Shown here in pieces: positions 36,071 through 45,092 of a stretch of 64,000 nt of DNA (within the stretch, counting starts at the first letter, position 1; each line of letters begins with the position of its first letter). The translations under genes and the position numbers were made by a program. The notes beneath the pieces are model-generated. The model was given only the letters and a program-made list of their open reading frames with translations, did no database searches and was not told the DNA's origin. The stretch comes from Phytopseudomonas seleniipraecipitans (GTDB lineage Bacteria; Pseudomonadota; Gammaproteobacteria; Pseudomonadales; Pseudomonadaceae): the NCBI RefSeq assembly GCF_900102335.1, contig NZ_FNBM01000004.1, positions 303,052 through 367,051 on the forward strand. Reading direction: 5' to 3'.

Positions 36071-37326
36071 GCAAGAACCTCAAGACCGCCCTGTTCAGCA
36101 GTATCCTGCTGCTGCTGATTTCCTATCCGATCCTCGGTCTCAAGCTCAGCGTCGTCGGTATCAGCCTGCAGGTACAAGGCGCCAGCGCCAAGACCCTGTG
36201 GACCATCGGTATCGCCGCGGCCCTGCTGTTCATCTGGCACCTGGTGCTGCGTGATCGCCTGCTCGGTGGCGAGAAGCTCAAGGGCGCTCTGCCCAGCGTG
36301 CCGCAAAACCTCAAGGACGCGCTGACCCTGCCCAGCGTGCAGCGCTGGATCATGCTCGCGCTGTTCGTGGTCGCCCTGGCCTGGCCGTTCTTCGGCTCCC
36401 GGGCCGCGGTGGACATCGCCACACTGATCCTCATCTACGTGATGCTCGGTATTGGCTTGAACATCGTGGTCGGCCTCGCCGGCCTGCTCGACCTGGGCTA
36501 CGTCGGCTTCTACGCCGTGGGTGCCTACACCTATGCGCTGCTTGCCGAGTACGCAGGCTTCGGCTTCTGGACGGCGCTGCCGATAGCAGGGCTGATGGCC
36601 GCTACGTTTGGCTGTTTGCTGGGTTTCCCAGTACTCAGGCTACGCGGCGATTACCTGGCCATCGTGACGCTCGGCTTTGGTGAAATCATCCGCATCATGC
36701 TGCGTAACCTTACCGAGATCACCGGTGGCCCGAACGGCATCAGCTCGATTCCCAAGCCGGAACTGTTCGGTCTGTCGCTGGATCGCCGCGCGCCGGATGG
36801 CGGCCAGACCCTGCATGACTTCCTTGGTATCGCCTACAACTCCACCTACAAGGTGATCTTTCTGTACCTGATCGCCCTGTTGCTGGTACTGCTGGCCATC
36901 TTCGTGATCAACCGCCTGATGCGCATGCCGATCGGCCGTGCCTGGGAAGCGCTGCGCGAAGACGAGATCGCCTGCCGCGCGCTGGGCCTGAACCCAACCA
37001 CCGTCAAGCTCTCGGCCTTCACCATCGGTGCCAGCTTTGCCGGTTTCGCCGGTAGCTTCTTCGCCGCCCGTCAGGGGCTGGTGACGCCGGAGTCGTTCAC
37101 CTTCATCGAGTCGGCCATGATCCTCGCGATCGTCGTACTCGGCGGTATGGGCTCGCAGTTGGGCATCATCTTCGCCGCCATCGTGATGACCTTGTTGCAG
37201 GAGATGCGCGACTTCAACGAGTACCGCATGCTGATATTCGGTCTGACCATGATCGTGATGATGATCTGGCGTCCGCAGGGCCTGTTGCCCATGCAGCGCC
37301 CCCACTTGGAGTTGAAACAACGATGA
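36067..37326 (+). CDS. braE: Branched-chain amino acid ABC permease
   Basis: This LivM-type permease has 419 residues, with extra N-terminal spans (about residues 8-25 and 35-60) before the common core beginning at [40 protein letters not shown]. The coupling loop [37 protein letters not shown] is conserved. It overlaps both braD and braF by 4 bases. Confidence 0.95.
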
Positions 37327-38090
37327 GCCGCCCGATTCTAGAAGTGAGCGGCCTGTCCATGCGTTTTGGCGGCCTGCTGGCCGTCAACGGGGTCAGCCTC
37401 TCGGTCAATGAAAAACAGGTTGTGTCGATGATCGGCCCGAACGGCGCCGGCAAGACCACGGTGTTCAACTGCCTGACCGGTTTCTACAAACCGACTTCGG
37501 GCAGCATCCTTCTCAATGGAGAACAAATCGAAGGCCTGCCGGGCCACAAAATCGCCCGCAAAGGCGTGGTGCGCACCTTCCAGAACGTTCGGCTGTTCAA
37601 GGAAATGACTGCGGTGGAAAACCTGCTGGTCGCCCAACACCGCCACATCAACACCAACTTCCTCTCCGGGCTGTTCAAGACCCCGGCGTTTCGCCGCAGC
37701 GAGCGCGAGGCCATGGACTACGCGGCGCATTGGCTGGAGCAGGTCAACCTGACCGAATTCGCCAACCGCACCGCCGGCACTCTGGCCTACGGTCAGCAGC
37801 GCCGCCTGGAAATTGCTCGCTGCATGATGACCCGCCCGAGCATCCTCATGCTCGACGAGCCGGCCGCCGGCCTCAACCCGCGGGAAACCGATGACCTGAA
37901 AGCGCTGATCGGTGTGTTGCGTGACGAGCACAACGTGACCGTGCTGCTGATCGAGCACGATATGAAACTGGTCATGAGCATTTCCGACCACATCTTCGTG
38001 ATCAACCAGGGCACGCCCCTGGCCGACGGCACGCCGGAGCAGATACGCGACAATCCGGACGTGATCAAAGCCTACCTGGGGGAAGCGTAA
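37323..38090 (+). CDS. braF: Branched-chain amino acid ABC ATPase
   Basis: The 255-residue LivG-type ATPase carries Walker [10 protein letters not shown], the signature [13 protein letters not shown], Walker [13 protein letters not shown] and the switch His in IEHDM. It overlaps braE and ends on the base where braG begins. Together with BraG it powers import. Confidence 0.96.
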   Translation: MSRPILEVSGLSMRFGGLLAVNGVSLSVNEKQVVSMIGPNGAGKTTVFNCLTGFYKPTSGSILLNGEQIEGLPGHKIARKGVVRTFQNVRLFKEMTAVENLLVAQHRHINTNFLSGLFKTPAFRRSEREAMDYAAHWLEQVNLTEFANRTAGTLAYGQQRRLEIARCMMTRPSILMLDEPAAGLNPRETDDLKALIGVLRDEHNVTVLLIEHDMKLVMSISDHIFVINQGTPLADGTPEQIRDNPDVIKAYLGEA

Positions 38091-38791
38091 TGCTGTATTT
38101 CGACAACGTTTCCACCTTCTACGGCAAGATCCAGGCGCTGCACGGCGTCAGTGTGGAAGTGCGCCAAGGTGAGATCGTCACCCTGATCGGTGCCAACGGC
38201 GCCGGCAAATCCACCCTGCTGATGACTCTCTGTGGCAACCCGCAGGCCACCAGCGGCAGCATCCGTTACCAGGGCGAAGAGCTGGTCGGCATGGAAACCC
38301 CGCTGATCATGCGCAAGAGCATCGCCGTGGTGCCGGAAGGCCGCCGCGTGTTTGCACGGTTGACCGTCGAGGAAAACCTCGCCATGGGCGGCTTCTTCGG
38401 CAGCAAGGCGGATAACCAGGAGCAGCTGGACAAGGTGTTGCACCTGTTCCCGCGTCTCAAGGAACGTTTGGCGCAGCGTGCCGGCACCATGTCTGGTGGC
38501 GAGCAGCAAATGCTCGCCATCGGCCGCGCCTTGATGAGCAAGCCCAAGCTGCTGCTGCTCGACGAGCCCTCGCTGGGTCTGGCACCGATCATCATCCAGC
38601 AGATTTTCGAGATCATCGAACAGCTGCGCCGAGACGGTGTGACCGTGTTTCTGGTCGAGCAGAACGCCAACCAGGCGCTCAAGCTGGCGGACCGCGGCTA
38701 TGTGCTGGAAAACGGCCGCATCGTCATGCAGGGCAGCGGTCATGACCTGCTGAATGATCCAAAGGTGCGAGACGCGTACCTGGGCGGCTAG
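38090..38791 (+). CDS. braG: Branched-chain amino acid ABC ATPase
   Basis: The 233-residue LivF-type ATPase has Walker A GANGAGKST, signature MSGGEQQMLAIGRAL, Walker B LLLLDEPSLGLAP and the characteristic VEQNANQAL. It is the last gene of braDEFG; a 13-bp inverted repeat follows. Confidence 0.96.
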   Translation: MLYFDNVSTFYGKIQALHGVSVEVRQGEIVTLIGANGAGKSTLLMTLCGNPQATSGSIRYQGEELVGMETPLIMRKSIAVVPEGRRVFARLTVEENLAMGGFFGSKADNQEQLDKVLHLFPRLKERLAQRAGTMSGGEQQMLAIGRALMSKPKLLLLDEPSLGLAPIIIQQIFEIIEQLRRDGVTVFLVEQNANQALKLADRGYVLENGRIVMQGSGHDLLNDPKVRDAYLGG

Positions 38792-38833
38792 TAGGCCACC
38801 GGGAGCCCCTGCGTTTCGAAGTCCCGCTGATCC

Positions 38834-38872
38834 AATCTGTCCCCATAGTCGCAACGGCCATGGGGACAGATT
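38834..38872. repeat. 13-bp inverted repeat after braG (terminator or REP-type)
   Basis: AATCTGTCCCCAT (38834-38846) and ATGGGGACAGATT (38860-38872) are perfect complements around a 13-base loop. The AATCTGTCCCC word recurs in many proteobacterial genomes near REP-associated transposase elements. It could serve as the braG terminator. Confidence 0.6.
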
Positions 38873-38937
38873 TACCCTGAACGATGCCGAGCGGCCTCCA
38901 GTCCCAATACTGAATGGACAATTAAGGAGTCGCTCCC

Positions 38938-39024
38938 ATGCTGAAGTTCCTCGGCAGCACCATCGGTATCATCTTTCTTATCGGCCTGCTGGTCGTGATC
39001 GGCATCTTCTCGCTGATTTTCTGA
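38938..39024 (+). CDS. 28-residue single-span membrane protein
   Basis: The frame MLKFLGSTIGIIFLIGLL continues VVIGIFSLIF. It is nearly all hydrophobic with one Lys at the N-terminus. AAGGAG precedes the ATG by 9 bases and a terminator follows 16 bases after the stop, so it looks like a complete monocistronic gene. Similar tiny proteins are scattered through Pseudomonas genomes without known function. Confidence 0.6.
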   Translation: MLKFLGSTIGIIFLIGLLVVIGIFSLIF

Positions 39025-39039
39025 TCGGCAGCACCTGGA

Positions 39040-39066
39040 AGCCGGGCGCTCTGCCCGGCTTTCTTC
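39040..39066 (+). terminator. Rho-independent terminator after the 28-residue gene
   Basis: AGCCGGGC-GCTCT-GCCCGGCT is an 8-bp stem with a 5-base loop followed by TTCTTC. Confidence 0.8.
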
Positions 39067-39131
39067 ATCCTGCGCGCATCACACGCCGCGCGGCGCTACA
39101 ATGGGCATCACTTTGCTGACGATGTCCCGCC

Positions 39132-39842
39132 ATGACCGACCCCTTACGCCTCTCCAAACGCCTGATCGAACTGACCGGCTGCTCACGCCGCGAGGCCGAA
39201 CTGTACATCGAGGGTGGCTGGGTGACGGTCAACGGCGAAGTGGTCGACGAGCCGCAGCGCAAGGTCACCGACGAAACCGTCGTCCTACTGCCTGACGCCG
39301 TTGCCGAGCCGCTGGTCCCGGTCACCCTGCTGCTGCACATTCCCAGCGGACGATTTCCCGAGCGCGCAGCCGAAGAGATCGGCCCGGACAGCCGCTGGCC
39401 GGAAGACCGCTCCGAGCAGCGCACGCTCAAAGGCCATTTCGCCAACCTGACACCGTGTATTCCCCTGCAAGCAGGCGCCGACGGCCTGCACGTGCTGACG
39501 CAGGACTGGCGTATCGAGCGCAAGCTCAAGGACGATTTGAGCAAGCTCGAGCAGGAATATGTGGTCGAGGTTAGCGGCGAGCTGTCCGAGCGAGACCTCA
39601 AGCGCCTCAACCATGGTTTGGTGTTCAACGGCACGTCGCTGGCTCCCTGCAAGGTCAGCTGGCAGAACGAAACCCGCCTGCGCTTCGCCCTGAAGAATCC
39701 GCTGCCCGGTCAACTGGTGTTCATGTGCAACAGCGTGGGCCTCAAGGTGCTCGGCATGAAGCGCATCCGCGTCGGTGGCGTGCCAATGTCCAAGGTGCAG
39801 CCCGGACAATGGCGCTATCTGGGGGCTAAAGAACGCTTCTAA
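39132..39842 (+). CDS. RsuA/RluF-like S4 protein lacking the catalytic Asp
   Basis: The 236-residue protein has an S4 RNA-binding domain (LSKRLIELTGCSRREAELYIEGGWVTVNGEVV) and an RsuA-type fold: PLQAGADGLHVLTQD stands where active enzymes have GRLD-x-x-T-x-GLLLLT. By alignment the catalytic Asp is replaced by Gln113 and the preceding Arg by Pro. The later EGRNRQVRRM motif is also replaced (PLPGQLVFMCNSVG), while the conserved Tyr (EQEYVVEV) and the ending VLGMKRIRVGGV remain. It probably binds rRNA but may not make pseudouridine. It is usually annotated as a pseudouridine synthase. Confidence 0.8.
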   Translation: MTDPLRLSKRLIELTGCSRREAELYIEGGWVTVNGEVVDEPQRKVTDETVVLLPDAVAEPLVPVTLLLHIPSGRFPERAAEEIGPDSRWPEDRSEQRTLKGHFANLTPCIPLQAGADGLHVLTQDWRIERKLKDDLSKLEQEYVVEVSGELSERDLKRLNHGLVFNGTSLAPCKVSWQNETRLRFALKNPLPGQLVFMCNSVGLKVLGMKRIRVGGVPMSKVQPGQWRYLGAKERF

Positions 39843-39854
39843 CCCTACTTTTCA

Positions 39855-39878
39855 CCTCGCAACTGGCGAGGCCTTTCT
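39855..39878 (+). terminator. Weak terminator
   Basis: CCTCGC-AACTG-GCGAGG forms a 6-bp stem followed by CCTTTCTT, between the S4 protein and the DUF1456 gene. Confidence 0.55.
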
Positions 39879-39892
39879 TATCAGGAATTTTC

Positions 39893-40354
39893 ATGCTCAA
39901 TAATGATGTGCTGCGCAGCCTGCGCTACATGCTCGATGTCAGCGATGCGCAACTGGCCGAGATCGTCAAACTAGGCGGCAAAACCGTCGCCGTCGACGAG
40001 ATCACAGCGGTACTTAAGAAGGATGACGAGCCGGGTTACCAGGACTGCAGCGACGAGCTGCTGGCCCATGCGCTGGATGGCGTGGTGTACTTCAAGCGCG
40101 GCAAGGACGACAGCCGCCCTGCTCCGGCGCTGGAATTGCCGGTCACCAACAACCAGGTGCTGAAGAAGCTGCGCGTGGCATTCGAGCTGAAGGAAGATGA
40201 CGTGCACGCCATCATGCAGAGCGTTGACTGCCCGGTGTCGAAGCCGGAAATGAGCGCCTTGTTCCGCAAGCAAGGCACTAGCAACTACCGGGTCTGCGGT
40301 GATCAGTTCCTGCGCAACTTCCTCAAGGGCCTGACCCAGCGCCTGCGTGACTGA
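39893..40354 (+). CDS. DUF1456 (YehS-like) protein
   Basis: The 153-residue protein contains two copies of the DUF1456 repeat: NNDVLRSLRYMLDVSDAQLAEIVKLGG at residues 3-29 and NNQVLKKLRVAFELKEDDVHAIMQSVD from about 85. Each resembles a small helical RNA/DNA-binding unit. Function unknown. It is followed 5 bases later by trmO, so the two are probably co-transcribed. Confidence 0.85.
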   Translation: MLNNDVLRSLRYMLDVSDAQLAEIVKLGGKTVAVDEITAVLKKDDEPGYQDCSDELLAHALDGVVYFKRGKDDSRPAPALELPVTNNQVLKKLRVAFELKEDDVHAIMQSVDCPVSKPEMSALFRKQGTSNYRVCGDQFLRNFLKGLTQRLRD

Positions 40355-40359
40355 AATCC

Positions 40360-41052
40360 ATGAGCTACCAGGTTTCGCCCATCGGTTACGTGCGCTCCTG
40401 CTTCAAGGAAAAGTTCGCCATTCCGCGCCAGCCACAACTGGCGCCGGCTGCACGTGGCGTGCTGGAGCTGTGCGCGCCGTTCGATGGGGGCGACGCCGTG
40501 CAGGGGCTCGAACAGGTTAGCCACGTCTGGCTGCTGTTTCTCTTCCACCAGGCGCTAGAAGATACGCCACGGCTCAAGGTGCGCCCGCCGCGCCTGGGCG
40601 GCAACCGCGCCGTGGGCGTATTCGCGACCCGGGCGACGCATCGCCCCAATGGCATCGGCCAATCGGTGGTGCGCCTGGATCGCGTCGATAAGGGGCGCTT
40701 GTGGTTATCGGGTATCGATCTGCTCGATGGCACGCCGGTGCTCGACGTCAAACCCTATGTGCCCTACGCCGACAGCGTGGCTGATGCCCACAACCATATG
40801 GCTGCCGACGCGCCCATCAGGATCGAGGTGCGGTGGCAAGACAGCGCGCTGACTCAGGCCCGCGAACACGGCATGCGCCTCAACGAGCCACTGGTCGAGC
40901 TGATCGAACAGTGCCTGGCGCAGGACCCTCGCCCCGCCTACCAGCAACCCCAGCCGGAGCGCCGTTATGGCGTACGTCTATGGGACGTCGACGTACATTG
41001 GCACTATCCACAACCAGGCTGCATACGCGTGCTGGCTGTCACAGTGCCGTAG
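40360..41052 (+). CDS. trmO: tRNA (N6-threonylcarbamoyladenosine37-N6)-methyltransferase TrmO
   Basis: This 230-residue member of the TsaA/YaeB family has PIGYVRSCFKEKFAIPRQPQLAPAARGVLEL at the start, then GLEQVSHVWLLFLFHQ and RATHRPNGIGQSVVRLDRVDKGRLWLSGIDLLDGTPVLDVKPYVPYAD. TrmO methylates t6A37 in tRNA-Thr using SAM bound to a beta-barrel fold. The length and both motifs are complete. Confidence 0.93.
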   Translation: MSYQVSPIGYVRSCFKEKFAIPRQPQLAPAARGVLELCAPFDGGDAVQGLEQVSHVWLLFLFHQALEDTPRLKVRPPRLGGNRAVGVFATRATHRPNGIGQSVVRLDRVDKGRLWLSGIDLLDGTPVLDVKPYVPYADSVADAHNHMAADAPIRIEVRWQDSALTQAREHGMRLNEPLVELIEQCLAQDPRPAYQQPQPERRYGVRLWDVDVHWHYPQPGCIRVLAVTVP

Positions 41053-41165
41053 ACGGGCGCTTGATCAACTTGTGGGTTTTATCTCCTTGATGGCCCCACG
41101 CGCCGACAGGCCGGGGCGCCCCGCACCCGCTCTGGCTGGCTGGCTGGCTGGCAACATGCGCGACC

Positions 41166-41207
41166 GGACGCAGAGCGTCCAGGATGCGTTCCCACGCAGA
41201 GCGTGGG
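41166..41207. repeat. Pair of REP-like hairpins
   Basis: GGACGC-AGA-GCGTCC (41166-41180) and CCCACGC-AGA-GCGTGGG (41191-41207) share the same AGA loop and lie 10 bases apart. The second matches the common Pseudomonas REP word with CCCACGC-N3-GCGTGGG. They sit between convergent trmO and grxD. Confidence 0.7.
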
Positions 41208-41283
41208 CACGATCAACGATCAAATTCCGTACGTCCTGGGACAATCGACAGGCCTCTCGGCAACCGCCACTTTTGCGCAGACG

Positions 41284-41318
41284 AAAAAAAACCGCAGCCC
41301 TCGCAGGCGGCGGTTTTT
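41284..41318 (-). terminator. Terminator of grxD
   Basis: On the minus strand AAAAACCGC pairs with GCGGTTTTT over 9 bp around a 14-base loop and is followed by more T residues. It lies 17 bases beyond the grxD stop. Confidence 0.85.
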
Positions 41319-41334
41319 CTGGAGCCTCAGTCGA

Positions 41335-41661
41335 TCAGGCGCCGGCTTTTTCCACGGCATCCTTGATCAGGGTCTGCAGCTCACCCTTTTCGTACATTTC
41401 GCTGATGATGTCGCTACCGCCGACCAGCTCACCGCCAACCCACAACTGCGGGAAGGTCGGCCAGTTGGCGTACTTCGGCAGGTTGGTACGGATTTCCGGG
41501 TTTTGCAGAATGTCGACATAGGCGAACTTCTCACCGCACCCCATCAGGGCCTGCGCAGCGCGAGCCGAGAAGCCGCACTGTGGCGCATTTGGAGCGCCTT
41601 TCATGTACAGCAGAACGGTGTTGCTGGCGATCTGCTCTTTAATCGTTTCGATGATTTCCAT
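41335..41661 (-). CDS. grxD: Monothiol glutaredoxin, Grx4 family
   Basis: The 108-residue protein has the CGFS active site (C29-S32 in NAPQCGFSARAAQ) and the glutathione-binding segments WPTFPQLWVGGELVGGSDI. Grx4 proteins carry or deliver [2Fe-2S] clusters, often with BolA. The length is standard and its own terminator follows, so it is monocistronic. Confidence 0.95.
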   Translation of the reverse strand: MEIIETIKEQIASNTVLLYMKGAPNAPQCGFSARAAQALMGCGEKFAYVDILQNPEIRTNLPKYANWPTFPQLWVGGELVGGSDIISEMYEKGELQTLIKDAVEKAGA

Positions 41662-41773
41662 GGGGGCACCTCAGAACTGGACTATCCGACTCACACGGGT
41701 CGATACGTGGAGGCATTGTAACCAAAACCTGAGCGCAATGCTCGGTCGGGCTATCCCCGCATGCACTCGCCGC

Positions 41774-43882
41774 TCAGGCCGCTACCACCTGCACCGGCAC
41801 CCCGTTGAGTACGGCGTTGCCCGACAGACGATCGAGCAGACGTTCATCGGTCAGGTCATTGGCACTGGCGCCAGGCGTCGCGCTGGCGATGCCCATGTGC
41901 ACCCCAGGCCGTCCGTGCCCCCAGCCGTGCGGCAAGCTGACCACGCCCGGCATCACTTCGTCGCTGGCGAGCACCTCGACCTCCACTGCCCCCACCCGAG
42001 AACGAATGCTGACTCGCTGGCCATCGCTGAGCCCACGGGACTGCATATCGTGCGGATTCATCAGCAACTGATGGCGCGGTTTGCCCTTCACCAGGCGGTG
42101 ATAGTTGTGCATCCAGGAATTGTTGCTGCGCACGTGTCGACGGCCAATCAACAACAATTGCTCGGGATCGCCCGAGGGCTGAGCGGCAAAGCGCTGCAGG
42201 TCGCCGAGCAGCAACGCCGGTGCGGCCTGAACCTGGCCATCAGCGGTTTTCAGGCGTGCCGCCAGATTCGCGCCGAGCGGGCCGAGATCCAGGCCATGGG
42301 GATGCTCGCGCAGCGCTTGTAGCGAGAGCTTGAGCGGCGACCCGTCCCCGTAGCGGCCTGTACGCAGCCCCATGTCGATCATCTGCTGTGGCGGCTGCGT
42401 CGGTTTCAGCGCGACGCCACTACGCGCGGCAAACGCCTCTGCCAGACCAATGAAAATCTCCCAGTCGTGCAGCGCACCCTGCGGCTTGGGCAGTACCGCC
42501 TCATTGAAGCGGGTCACGTTGCGCACCGCGAACAGGTTGAAGGTGGTGTCGTAATGGTCGTGTTCCAACGGCCCTGTAGAGGGCAGGATCAGGTCGGCAT
42601 AGCGGGTCGTTTCGTTGATGTAGAGGTCCACGCTGAGCATGAAATCCAGGCCTTCGAGCCCTTCCTCCAACTGCCGGCCATTGGGCGTCGACAAGGCTGG
42701 ATTGCCGGCCACGGTAATCAGCGCACGGACCTGGCCATCGCCGGGCGTGAGCATTTCCTCGGCCAGGGCGCTCACCGGCAGTTCTCCGCCGTATTCGGGC
42801 AAACCGGACACCCGGCTCTGCCAGCGATCGAAATGCCCTCCGGACATTGTGCTCACCAAGTCGACTGCCGGCTCGGTGCACAGCACGCCGCCAGGCCGGT
42901 CGAGATTGCCAGTCACCAGATTGATCAGCTGCACCAACCACTGGCACAGCGTGCCGAATGCCTGGGTGGAAACGCCCATACGGCCGTAACAAACCGCACG
43001 GTCAGCAGCGGCGAAGTCACGCGCCAGCTGACGGATCGCAAGAGCAGGAACGCCACAGCGCGAAGCCATGCGTTCAGCGCTGAATGGCAGTACGGCTTGC
43101 TCTACCTCATCCAGACCGCCAATCGGCAGATGAGTCGCTCGGCTCAAGCCCTCCGTGAACAGGGTGCTGAGCATCCCCAGTAACAGCGCGGCGTCCTGCC
43201 CGGGGCGGATGAACAGATGCTGATCGGCGATGGCGGCGGTTTCGCTGCGCCGCGGATCGATTACCACCAGCCGGCCGCCGCGCGCCTGGATAGCCTTGAG
43301 ACGCTTTTCCACGTCCGGAACGGTCATGATGCTGCCGTTGGAAGCCAACGGATTGCCACCGAGAATAAGCATGAAGTCGGTGTGATCGATATCGGGCACC
43401 GGGATCAGAAAGCCGTGGCCGTACATCAGGTGGCTGGTCAGGTGATGAGGCAGCTGATCCACCGAGGTGGCGGAATAGCGATTGCGGGTTTTCAGCAGGC
43501 CCAGAAAGTAGTTGCTGTGAGTCATCAGCCCATAGTTATGCACGCTGGGGTTGCCTTGATAGACCGCCACCGCGTTCTGGCCGTGTTGCGCCTGGACCGC
43601 CGCCAGGCGCTCGGCGGCCAGCGCAAAAGCCTCGTCCCAGCCAATCGCTTCCCAGCGATCACCCAGGCGCCGCATCGGCTGGCGCAAGCGATCCGGGTCG
43701 CTCTGAATATCCTGCAGCGCCACCGCTTTGGGGCAGATGTGGCCGCGGCTGAACGGGTCGTCACGGTCACCCTTGATCGAGCGGATGTGGTGCTCGCCAT
43801 CAGCATCCTGTTCGACTTCGAGGGTCAGGCCACAAATGGCCTCGCACAAGTGGCACGCGCGGTGGTGGAGGGTCGTGGTCAT
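41774..43882 (-). CDS. Molybdopterin-dependent oxidoreductase with [4Fe-4S] site
   Basis: The ATG at 43882 gives 702 residues; an upstream extension to 43987 lacks family sequence. The N-terminus binds [4Fe-4S] through C10-x2-C13-x3-C17 and C50 (RGHICPKA). The central parts (ATSVDQLPHHLTSHLMYGHGFLIPVPDIDHTDFMLILGGNPLASNGS; LISVAGNPALSTP-type segment) fit the bis-MGD formate dehydrogenase/nitrate reductase superfamily, and RSNNSWMHNYHRLVKG lies in the C-terminal MGD domain. There is no Tat signal, so it is cytoplasmic. No electron-transfer subunit is adjacent; the substrate is unknown. Confidence 0.85.
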   Translation of the reverse strand: MTTTLHHRACHLCEAICGLTLEVEQDADGEHHIRSIKGDRDDPFSRGHICPKAVALQDIQSDPDRLRQPMRRLGDRWEAIGWDEAFALAAERLAAVQAQHGQNAVAVYQGNPSVHNYGLMTHSNYFLGLLKTRNRYSATSVDQLPHHLTSHLMYGHGFLIPVPDIDHTDFMLILGGNPLASNGSIMTVPDVEKRLKAIQARGGRLVVIDPRRSETAAIADQHLFIRPGQDAALLLGMLSTLFTEGLSRATHLPIGGLDEVEQAVLPFSAERMASRCGVPALAIRQLARDFAAADRAVCYGRMGVSTQAFGTLCQWLVQLINLVTGNLDRPGGVLCTEPAVDLVSTMSGGHFDRWQSRVSGLPEYGGELPVSALAEEMLTPGDGQVRALITVAGNPALSTPNGRQLEEGLEGLDFMLSVDLYINETTRYADLILPSTGPLEHDHYDTTFNLFAVRNVTRFNEAVLPKPQGALHDWEIFIGLAEAFAARSGVALKPTQPPQQMIDMGLRTGRYGDGSPLKLSLQALREHPHGLDLGPLGANLAARLKTADGQVQAAPALLLGDLQRFAAQPSGDPEQLLLIGRRHVRSNNSWMHNYHRLVKGKPRHQLLMNPHDMQSRGLSDGQRVSIRSRVGAVEVEVLASDEVMPGVVSLPHGWGHGRPGVHMGIASATPGASANDLTDERLLDRLSGNAVLNGVPVQVVAA

Positions 43883-44036
43883 GGCCAGCCTCGTCTTCTT
43901 GTTCAAGCCACCATCATGGGGGCCGCCGAGCTGCCGCACCAGCAGCCTCGGCGGCGTGAATCCCAGCCCATCAGGCTGGCGGATCAATCGTCTGTGACGG
44001 GCTTTTTAGAGCATCACATCTGGAAATCCGGGGATA

Positions 44037-44145
44037 TTTGCGCGTAAGCGTCATTTACTTATAAGATCGGCGGCTTCCCCGTTTCGTCGCACAATGCGGC
44101 CCCCAGCTGCAGGTTCTTCCGTTTTCCCGTGAAAAAGGAACCTGC
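44037..44145 (+). promoter_or_regulatory. argF leader: promoter candidate and hairpin
   Basis: A TTGCGC at about 44037 and TATAAG 16 bases later look like a sigma-70 promoter. Further down, GCAGGTTC (44109-44116) pairs with GAACCTGC (44138-44145) around a 21-base loop, just ahead of the argF start. ArgR is known to control argF in Pseudomonas; a TCGTCGCACAATGCGG segment near 44084 could be part of an ArgR site but is not a clear match. Confidence 0.4.
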
Positions 44146-44171
44146 GCCCTGTTGTCAAAAGGTAGTTAACG

Positions 44172-45092
44172 ATGAGCGCAAGACACTTTCTCTCGCTGAA
44201 GGACTGCACACCGGATGAACTGGTGGGCCTGATCCGACGCGGCATGGAGCTGAAAGGCTTGCGCAACAGCGGCGTTCTGTTCGAGCCGCTGAAAAATCGC
44301 GTGCTGGGGATGATCTTCGAGAAGGCTTCGACCCGCACCCGCCTGTCTTTCGAGGCCGGCATGATTCAGCTAGGTGGCCAGGCGATTTTCCTGTCGCCGC
44401 GTGACACCCAGCTGGGCCGCGGCGAGCCGATCGCCGACTCGGCGATCGTCATGTCGCGCATGCTCGATGCGATCATGATCCGCACCTTCGCTCACAGCAC
44501 CCTGACCGAATTCGCCGCCAACTCCCGCGTGCCAGTGATCAACGGCCTGTCGGATGACCTGCACCCGTGCCAGCTGCTGGCCGACATGCAAACCTTTCAC
44601 GAACAGCGCGGCAGCATCGTGGGTAAAACCGCCGCCTGGATCGGTGACGGTAACAACATGTGCAACTCTTATATAGAAGCGGCCATCCAGTTTGACTTCA
44701 ACCTGCACGTCGCCTGCCCGGAAGGTTACGAGCCGAATGCGGCGCTGCTGGCTGAGGCCGGCGAGCGCGTGAAGATCTTCCGCGACCCGCGCGAGGCGGT
44801 GGCCGGCGTTCATTTGGTAAGCACCGATGTCTGGGCCTCGATGGGCCAGGAAGAGGAAATCGCCGAACGTCACAAGTTGTTCGCTCCCTATCAAGTGACC
44901 CGTGCCCTGCTCGATGCGGCCGATGTAAACGTGCTGTTCCTGCATTGCCTGCCCGCCCACCGTGGCGAGGAAATCAGTGCGGACCTGCTCGATGACCCGC
45001 GCTCCGCCGCCTGGGACCAGGCCGAAAACCGCTTGCATGCGCAGAAAGCGCTGCTCGAATTTCTGGTCGAACCGGCGTACCACCACGCATGA
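44172..45092 (+). CDS. argF: Ornithine carbamoyltransferase
   Basis: The 306-residue anabolic enzyme carries the carbamoyl phosphate motif [13 protein letters not shown], the ornithine-side motif [12 protein letters not shown] and [14 protein letters not shown]. It makes citrulline in arginine synthesis. The stop overlaps the next gene's ATG by 4 bases, linking it to an ABC ATPase. Confidence 0.96.
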   Translation: MSARHFLSLKDCTPDELVGLIRRGMELKGLRNSGVLFEPLKNRVLGMIFEKASTRTRLSFEAGMIQLGGQAIFLSPRDTQLGRGEPIADSAIVMSRMLDAIMIRTFAHSTLTEFAANSRVPVINGLSDDLHPCQLLADMQTFHEQRGSIVGKTAAWIGDGNNMCNSYIEAAIQFDFNLHVACPEGYEPNAALLAEAGERVKIFRDPREAVAGVHLVSTDVWASMGQEEEIAERHKLFAPYQVTRALLDAADVNVLFLHCLPAHRGEEISADLLDDPRSAAWDQAENRLHAQKALLEFLVEPAYHHA

